DNA from: JAWLDB01 sp041686915 | Lineage (GTDB): Bacteria; Bacillota; UBA994; UBA5500 | NCBI GenBank assembly: GCA_041686915.1 | Contig: JAWLDB010000039.1 | Coordinates: forward strand, 1 to 17,000 | Direction of reading: 5' to 3' | Length of the DNA stretch: 17,000 nucleotides | Shown here: positions 12,619 through 17,000 of the stretch, one piece after another | Position numbering within the stretch: position 1 is the stretch's first letter | Layout of the letters: the number at the start of each line of letters is the position of its first letter | Made by a program: the position numbers and the translations under genes | The notes under the pieces: model-generated | What the model saw: the letters and a program-made list of their open reading frames with translations, nothing else | Database searches by the model: none | What the model was told of the DNA's origin: nothing

Positions 12619-13948
12619 GCCAATCATCCTCCTCTGAGTCGCCCTTGCCCATAGCTGGCGGAAGCTTCTTGGCCAGGTCCAGCATTTCGCTGGCCAGATC
12701 CTTAACCCGCTCACGCAGCTTAATAACGCAGTCGGTTTCGCTAGCTATTCCTCGCACAATGTCCTCAGCCAATGCCCGGCAATTGGGCGAACCACATGCA
12801 CCGCAATCAAGCCCGGGCAAGGCCTCTTCAATCTTGCTGAGTTGCTCCATCTTTTGTATGGCGGTTAGCATGTTTTCTGCCAACTGCATGATTGGACGCG
12901 GTTCGATGCTGCCTGTGAGTTTAAATACATCTCCAGCGGACGCCGCCGGGTAGTCGTCTTCTAGATGGTGAATCTCTTTTGGCAGTTGTTCGGCCATTTT
13001 ACGCAGGCGCACTCTGGCTACAAACGGGTTTTCAACTGTCAAGGCGCCGCCCACGCAACCTTCCGGGCAAGCTTGGCACTCTAGAAAGTTGATGTCCTTA
13101 AGGCGACCCATCTCCAGCTCTTCCAAGAGAGACACAAGGTTATGGATCCCATCGACGGCCAAATGGCTATCAACGGCGACTGCCACATTTTCGCCACCCG
13201 CCCTCCCCCAGCCTAACCCCAGCCCACTGGCGGTAAAAGCTGTAGTAGAAGCCCTGTCTGGTAAGAGCTTGAGCAGTTCCCCGTACAGGTCTGCGATCGA
13301 GAAAGCTCCTGTCAGGTTGGAGGCCCCTCGGGCGACCGGCTGGTGGATGGCAGTAACCTTGGCAGGGCAGGGCGTAATGAACCAGACTCCAATCTGTTCA
13401 GAGGCGATGTCCAACTCCTTGGCGGCCTGTTGACGAGCTAGCATGCCAGCAATTTCCATAGGGGACTCGAGCGGCATGATGCTTGGGATCAACTCGGGGA
13501 AGCGCACCTGAATGAACCGCACTACAGCCGGACAGCTGGAGGATATCCAAGGACCCGGCCCATGCTGCTCAAGAAAGTCCCGCATTGCCAAGGTAACATA
13601 ATCAGCGGCCTGCGGAACCGCGAATACACTGTCAAACCCTAAAGCCTTAAGCGCTTCCAACACTGCGCCGGGGTCGTGTAACTGCTTGAACTGACCGAAC
13701 AAAGCGGGCGCTGGCAGGGCAATATTCCAGGCAAACTTGTTCCGCCTGGAGAACTCATCTGTGAAAGCATTCTTGGCATGGTTGGGGCATACCCTTATGC
13801 ATTCGCCACAGTCAATGCAGCGCTCCTCTATGATGCGCGCCTTGCCGTCCCGCACCCTAATTGCTTCCGTAGGGCAACGCTTAATGCAATTGGTACATCC
13901 CTTGCACTTTTCCTCGTCCAAGCGCACGGCGTGAAAGTATCGTGCCAC
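12608..13948 (-). CDS. [FeFe]-hydrogenase-like sensor protein with ferredoxin and Fes-type clusters
   Basis: This is a 446-residue cytoplasmic iron-sulfur protein. It has an N-terminal two-[4Fe-4S] domain (Cys15/18/21/25 and 44/47/50/54), an H-cluster-like domain, and a C-terminal Fes-type [4Fe-4S] motif (Cys382, 385, 390, 407). The H-cluster ligand cysteines are kept: Cys139 in L1 (SSSCPA), Cys194 in L2 (TPCPAK), Cys294 and Cys298 in L3 (CQACPEGCVGG). The proton-transfer Cys of L1 is Ser138, and the L3 Met is Gln292. This is the pattern of sensory (HydS-like) rather than catalytic hydrogenases, so it probably senses H2 or redox state. It has no PAS or kinase domain of its own. The neighbours are an ATPase, two DRTGG-like proteins and a PHP protein. 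I chose GTG 13948, with AGGGGG 7 bases upstream and an N-terminus MARYFHAV...KCKGC as I expect for the family. A TTG at 13966 overlapping the preceding stop is the alternative. Confidence 0.9.
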   Translation of the reverse strand: MARYFHAVRLDEEKCKGCTNCIKRCPTEAIRVRDGKARIIEERCIDCGECIRVCPNHAKNAFTDEFSRRNKFAWNIALPAPALFGQFKQLHDPGAVLEALKALGFDSVFAVPQAADYVTLAMRDFLEQHGPGPWISSSCPAVVRFIQVRFPELIPSIMPLESPMEIAGMLARQQAAKELDIASEQIGVWFITPCPAKVTAIHQPVARGASNLTGAFSIADLYGELLKLLPDRASTTAFTASGLGLGWGRAGGENVAVAVDSHLAVDGIHNLVSLLEELEMGRLKDINFLECQACPEGCVGGALTVENPFVARVRLRKMAEQLPKEIHHLEDDYPAASAGDVFKLTGSIEPRPIMQLAENMLTAIQKMEQLSKIEEALPGLDCGACGSPNCRALAEDIVRGIASETDCVIKLRERVKDLASEMLDLAKKLPPAMGKGDSEEDDWHAG

Positions 13949-13962
13949 TCTGGCGCCCCCTA

Positions 13963-14391
13963 TCAAAGATTTATCTTCATGGTTACGCGAGTGCCTTGCC
14001 CGACCTGAGTGTCGACCTGTAGTTCATCTGAACTGCGTTGAATGTTTGGCAGTCCCATGCCGGCTCCGAACCCCAACTCCCTGACGCGATCGGGGGCTGT
14101 TGAGAATCCTTCCTGCATAGCAAGCTCCAGATTACTGATGCCTGGCCCTTTATCGTCTGCCACAACCTCTATGTACGTGGGCCAGATAGTGAGAGTAAGC
14201 TCGCCGCTCCACGCATGGATGACTATGTTCATCTCAGCCTCATATGTTGAAACGGCTACCCTTCTTACCAACGCCGGGTCGATACCAATCTGTTGAAGAG
14301 CGCGTTTAATCCTGCTGGAAGCTTCACCTGCCTGGGTGAAGTCACCCCCGACTATTGGAAAACTGAGGTTCATCAAGGGCTTGGCTTCCAA
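13963..14391 (-). CDS. RsbW-like ATP-binding protein (anti-sigma factor / serine kinase type)
   Basis: This is a 142-residue stand-alone HATPase_c protein of the RsbW/SpoIIAB kind. Members bind ATP and either phosphorylate anti-anti-sigma factors or sequester partners. The N box YEAEMNIVIHA (Asn55), G1 box DDKGPGI (79-85) and G2 box GFGAGMGLPNI (107-117) are intact. No STAS-domain antagonist or sigma factor is encoded in the window, so its target is unknown; the adjacent hydrogenase-like sensor is a natural candidate. The start is TTG 14391, with AGGAGG 8 bases upstream. The ATG at codon 7 has no ribosome binding site. It lies 12 bases after the first DRTGG-like gene and abuts or overlaps the next. 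Confidence 0.9.
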   Translation of the reverse strand: MEAKPLMNLSFPIVGGDFTQAGEASSRIKRALQQIGIDPALVRRVAVSTYEAEMNIVIHAWSGELTLTIWPTYIEVVADDKGPGISNLELAMQEGFSTAPDRVRELGFGAGMGLPNIQRSSDELQVDTQVGQGTRVTMKINL

Positions 14392-14403
14392 CGGCTCTCC
14401 CTC

Positions 14404-14742
14404 CTATGCCTTTACTCCCGCCCGGTAGAGCAGTCCACATGTTTCAAACAGAGTATATGAGGTAAGCAATACAGGCATGTTCAGCTCATCAGCCAAATGA
14501 AGAAACTCTTCATTCGGGCGCTTACCCCTAACTAACACTACACCCCTGATGTCTAACATTTCTGCGGTGCGCAGCACCTGAACATTATTGAGACCTGTGA
14601 GCAGTACCGTATCCTCTCCGCGTGCCGTTAAGACATCGCTCATCAGATCCGCCCCAAAAGCGTGCTCAATCACTGTGTCGAGCACGGCATCCCCACACAT
14701 CACTTGAGCATTGAGGATTTTGGCGATGTCTTTAAGCGTCAA
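14404..14742 (-). CDS. DRTGG-domain-like protein 1
   Basis: This is a 112-residue single-domain protein of the DRTGG-like kind, probably a small-molecule-binding or protein-interaction module. Recognisable parts are FGADLMSDV (Asp32, Ser35, Asp36), the strand VVLVRGKRPNEE, and MPVLLTSYTLFETCGLLYRAG. It is paralogous to the DRTGG-like protein two genes downstream. The start is TTG 14742: AGAGGAGG lies 8 bases upstream, whereas the in-frame ATGs at 14769 and 14802 have no ribosome binding site, and the latter lies upstream of the predicted transcription start. It is the first gene of the regulatory block, about 25 bases downstream of a well-formed SigA promoter. The biochemical role is unknown. 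Confidence 0.85.
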   Translation of the reverse strand: MTLKDIAKILNAQVMCGDAVLDTVIEHAFGADLMSDVLTARGEDTVLLTGLNNVQVLRTAEMLDIRGVVLVRGKRPNEEFLHLADELNMPVLLTSYTLFETCGLLYRAGVKA

Positions 14743-14772
14743 AATGGTGTCCCTCCTCTGAACTTTCATCCA

Positions 14773-14802
14773 ATTATAACATGTTATTTTTTTCACTGGC
14801 AA
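14773..14802 (-). promoter_or_regulatory. SigA-type promoter of the sensor block
   Basis: On the minus strand, TTGCCA (14797-14802), 18 bases, TATAAT (14773-14778), with a perfect -10. The predicted start is about 14766, giving a short leader that contains AGAGGAGG. A perfect 12-bp palindrome, ATAACATGTTAT (14776-14787), overlaps the -10 and downstream half of the spacer and could be an operator for an unknown repressor. Confidence 0.7.
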
Positions 14803-14821
14803 TAGATAGCAATTGCGCAGT

Positions 14822-15667
14822 TTATTTCAGCAAATTCTGAATTCCATTCGTCCACCCCGGATAAATGTTGATGAACTCCATCAGACTGCCAAGCGCTCTC
14901 ATCAGCTCTTGGTCGCCTTGCCCCTCCACATACTGACACAGCTCGGTGACAGCGCTAAGAATTAGCGCGCTGGAACGTATCAGTGCACTATGCGCTTGCG
15001 TCGCTGAGGCAGGTGGCTTCAGCATGGAAAGTGCTTGACCAGCAGCATCTACATCGTCCTTCAAGGAACTCGCCTGTGTAGGTGTCATTTGCTCGGCAGA
15101 CAAGAGCTGTCCTAGGGCAGCTTCAATCATCGCAACCGGTTCGGCCGCGGCAGCGATATAGGGTGCCAGTTCACCTCGAATTGCATAAGCACCACCAGAC
15201 CAACCTGACTCCCGCACCCATACTTGGTAACCCAACTGCCCGAGCAGTTCACCCGCGGCTTGCGCAGCCGCCTTGTCTGCATACAGGCCGGCGCTCACTT
15301 TATAAGAACCCGCGTCGAATAGATAGGAAGCCGGATACCCCTGTGTGTTGAGTTTTGTTATCAGGGCCTGCGCTTTGTCCTCCGTGGATAACGCACTTAC
15401 CTGCACACGAAAGACGGTGAAGCCGCCCAAGGTAATCTCTGCACTCTCTATTGCCGGCACTACAGGGGGAGTGGTGCCCCCACCGCCGGTTTGCTGACCG
15501 GGGTCATCGGGGTTAGGGCGGTTGACCACTGGTGCCCAGAGGTAGTTTTTGACCAGCAAGGTATTGATGCCCCAACCACAGGCCACTGCCAGCAGACTAG
15601 TTCCCAGTAACAGCCAGATGATGCTCTGCGAATGTTTCTTCTTACGTCGGTTGCGTCTTGAGTGCAT
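14822..15667 (-). CDS. Membrane-anchored SPOR-domain protein
   Basis: This is a 281-residue protein. It has a basic cytoplasmic N-terminus (MHSRRNRRKKKHSQS), one transmembrane segment (about 16-38), a Pro/Gly-rich linker (PDDPGQQTGGGGTTPPVVP), a SPOR domain from about 78 to 150 (FTVFRVQVSALSTEDKAQAL ... YKVSAGLYADKAAAQ ... GYQVWVRE), and a 130-residue helical C-terminal part I do not recognise. SPOR domains bind peptidoglycan with denuded glycan strands, so the protein probably acts at the outer face of the membrane during division or sporulation. ATG 15667 has AGGAGG 9 bases upstream; an earlier in-frame ATG at 15712 has none. It follows folC after a terminator and is unrelated in function to the hydrogenase genes downstream. 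No clear terminator separates it from the next promoter. Confidence 0.88.
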   Translation of the reverse strand: MHSRRNRRKKKHSQSIIWLLLGTSLLAVACGWGINTLLVKNYLWAPVVNRPNPDDPGQQTGGGGTTPPVVPAIESAEITLGGFTVFRVQVSALSTEDKAQALITKLNTQGYPASYLFDAGSYKVSAGLYADKAAAQAAGELLGQLGYQVWVRESGWSGGAYAIRGELAPYIAAAAEPVAMIEAALGQLLSAEQMTPTQASSLKDDVDAAGQALSMLKPPASATQAHSALIRSSALILSAVTELCQYVEGQGDQELMRALGSLMEFINIYPGWTNGIQNLLK

Positions 15668-15752
15668 TACACTTCGCCTCCTGTCTACGTGAAAATTTCT
15701 GCGTCTAAACATGAAAAACCTGCCTTATTCCAGGCTTCACAAATAGCGCAGC

Positions 15753-15785
15753 AAAAAAGCTCGCCCTTCGTGCGAGCGAGCTTTT
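15753..15785 (-). terminator. Intrinsic terminator after folC
   Basis: AAAAGCTCGC (15755-15764) and GCGAGCTTTT (15776-15785) are perfect 10-bp arms. In the minus-strand transcript the hairpin ends in six Us. It lies just after the folC stop (15788) and upstream of the SPOR gene. Confidence 0.85.
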
Positions 15786-15787
15786 GT

Positions 15788-17000
15788 CTACTCTAAGCTC
15801 TTTAGGTGATCGCGAGCTTCTGAAACGGCGTAAAGCGACCCGGCAATCAATACTACATCGTTGTCGTCTGCGATGGTTAACGCGTGATCGACGGCATCAG
15901 CTACGGTTGATGACGATGTAGCCGGAATCTGATAGGACGCGGCTTCTTGTAGCAGGGTAGCGGGGTCTGTGGCCCTGCCGTACTGCGGCGCAGTGAAAAT
16001 GACGCGCTGGGCATGGGGCAGCAAGTGCGAGAACATTTGGGCGCGCTCCTTGTCTTTAAGTATCCCGAGGACCATGATGATGCGCTTGTCTGCCAGGTGA
16101 TCTTTGATAGCTTGTTCCAGCACCCGAGTGCCGTGTGGGTTATGCGCACCATCTACCAACACCAGGGGACGCCTGCGCATAATCTCCAACCGACCTGGCC
16201 ATGCTGTGTTGCTTACTCCCTGCCGGATTGCCGCCTCGCTTATATTCATTCCATGCTTGGCCAATTGTCTAACTGCTGCAATGGCAGTAGCGGCATTGCG
16301 GCACTGATGCTCTCCGATCAGTGACGTATGCAGTCTATCAAGCGAGAGACCCTCATCCTGATAATTGAAGCTCTGCCCCTCTATTGACCACTCAAGCCGT
16401 TCGTAGCTGAACTCGGAACCTAGGCGCCACCTGGGACAATCCAGCCGATCAGCCCGGCCAGCGATTACCTGCCACGCTTCGTCGTCCTCAACCGCCGTCA
16501 CCAACGGAACGCCTGCTTTGATAATCCCTGCCTTTTCAGCAGCTATCTCTGCCAGTGTTTCACCCAGTATTTCAGTGTGATCAAATCCGATATTGGTAAT
16601 TACGCTGACTAGGGGAGTTACTACATTGGTTGCATCCAGCCTGCCGCCGAGGCCTACCTCCCACGCAACGCAATCTACAGCCTGCTCGTGATAGTATACC
16701 AGAGCGAGCAGAGTAACTACTTCAAACTGCGTAATAGGACCAAGGCTTGAGGAATTAATCTCATCTATTAGCGGCTTCAGCCGCGAAATCAGCTGCGCCA
16801 GGTGATCTGCGGAAATGTCCTGCCCCCCCGCTCCAATGCGGTTGGTGAAGGACTCAAGATAGGGGGATGTGTACATCCCTGTCTTGTATCCGGCTGCTTG
16901 GAGGATGCTATTCACAAAGGCTGTAGTTGACCCTTTGCCATTTGTGCCTCCTACATGAACGAAGCGCAGTGACCGTTCAGGATGCCCCAGGCGCTCGAGC
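15788..17000 (-). CDS. folC: FolC, folylpolyglutamate synthase / dihydrofolate synthase (5' end outside window)
   Basis: FolC adds glutamate to dihydropteroate and folates using ATP, in the cytoplasm. The reading frame is open to the right edge, giving 403 visible residues; about 25-40 N-terminal residues are missing compared with the usual ~430. The Mur-ligase P-loop HVGGTNGKGST lies near the visible start (codons ending about 16931). Other family motifs are TSPYLESFTNRI, WEVGLGGRLDATNVV, SVITNIGFDHTEILGETLAEIAAEKAGI and LVDGAHNPHG. The in-frame ATG at 16915 is internal because the P-loop lies upstream of it. The gene ends at a terminator and is not obviously linked to the hydrogenase locus. 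Confidence 0.96.
   Translation of the reverse strand, partial: LERLGHPERSLRFVHVGGTNGKGSTTAFVNSILQAAGYKTGMYTSPYLESFTNRIGAGGQDISADHLAQLISRLKPLIDEINSSSLGPITQFEVVTLLALVYYHEQAVDCVAWEVGLGGRLDATNVVTPLVSVITNIGFDHTEILGETLAEIAAEKAGIIKAGVPLVTAVEDDEAWQVIAGRADRLDCPRWRLGSEFSYERLEWSIEGQSFNYQDEGLSLDRLHTSLIGEHQCRNAATAIAAVRQLAKHGMNISEAAIRQGVSNTAWPGRLEIMRRRPLVLVDGAHNPHGTRVLEQAIKDHLADKRIIMVLGILKDKERAQMFSHLLPHAQRVIFTAPQYGRATDPATLLQEAASYQIPATSSSTVADAVDHALTIADDNDVVLIAGSLYAVSEARDHLKSLE

Noticed and set aside
12619..12714. Longer start for the second DRTGG-like gene
   Set aside because: The extra residues are a frame shadow of the hydrogenase-like gene; a good AGGAGG precedes ATG 12618.
15700..15740. Second weak terminator or promoter upstream of the SPOR gene
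   Set aside because: Only a 4-bp stem (GCCT/AGGC) before TTTTTC and no convincing -35/-10 pair; too weak to list.
1..17000. CRISPR arrays, tRNA or rRNA genes, phage or plasmid functions
   Set aside because: No direct repeat-spacer pattern, no cloverleaf-like sequence in the gaps, and no integrase, replication or capsid motifs were seen.

Overview
The window looks like chromosomal DNA from an anaerobic Gram-positive of class Clostridia (sensu lato, perhaps a Peptococcaceae-like lineage). The reasons are strong AGGAGG ribosome binding sites, frequent TTG/GTG starts, SigA-type promoters, a Rex-like operator, and a gene set of NAD-linked [FeFe] hydrogenases plus Rnf. Every gene I can support lies on the minus strand, so transcription runs from high to low coordinates. 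I see no tRNA, rRNA, CRISPR array or insertion sequence. No gap without a gene exceeds about 230 bases.

Layout in transcription order. (1) 17000-14822: folC (its 5' end lies outside the window), an intrinsic terminator, then a membrane-anchored SPOR-domain protein. (2) 14802-11511: a SigA-type promoter, then a tightly packed, partly overlapping five-gene regulatory block. It encodes a DRTGG-like protein, an RsbW-like ATPase, an [FeFe]-hydrogenase-like iron-sulfur protein that lacks the proton-transfer cysteine, a second DRTGG-like protein, and a PHP-domain phosphoesterase. (3) 11510-6293: a short regulatory region with a Rex/CRP-like palindrome, then hydrogenase set A. Set A has the full HndA, HndB, HndC, HndD complement plus an extra GHKL ATPase between hndA and hndB. 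(4) 6292-2319: hydrogenase set B, a paralogous NuoE-like/NuoF-like/HydA trio whose NuoF-like subunit lacks the C-terminal two-cluster ferredoxin domain, closed by a terminator with perfect 22-bp arms. (5) 2318-1: a dense rnf control region (long inverted repeat, promoter, Rex-like site, terminator-like hairpin), then rnfC and most of rnfD. The rest of the rnf operon is off the left edge.

The genes form one redox-balancing locus. Set A is predicted to be an electron-bifurcating NADH/ferredoxin hydrogenase. Set B may be a simpler NADH-linked enzyme. Rnf exchanges electrons between reduced ferredoxin and NAD+ while moving ions across the membrane. The five-gene block upstream looks like a sensor and signalling unit that may tune the locus to H2 or redox state. 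That block is the most promising under-described system here. The hydrogenase maturases HydE, HydF and HydG are not in the window and must be encoded elsewhere.
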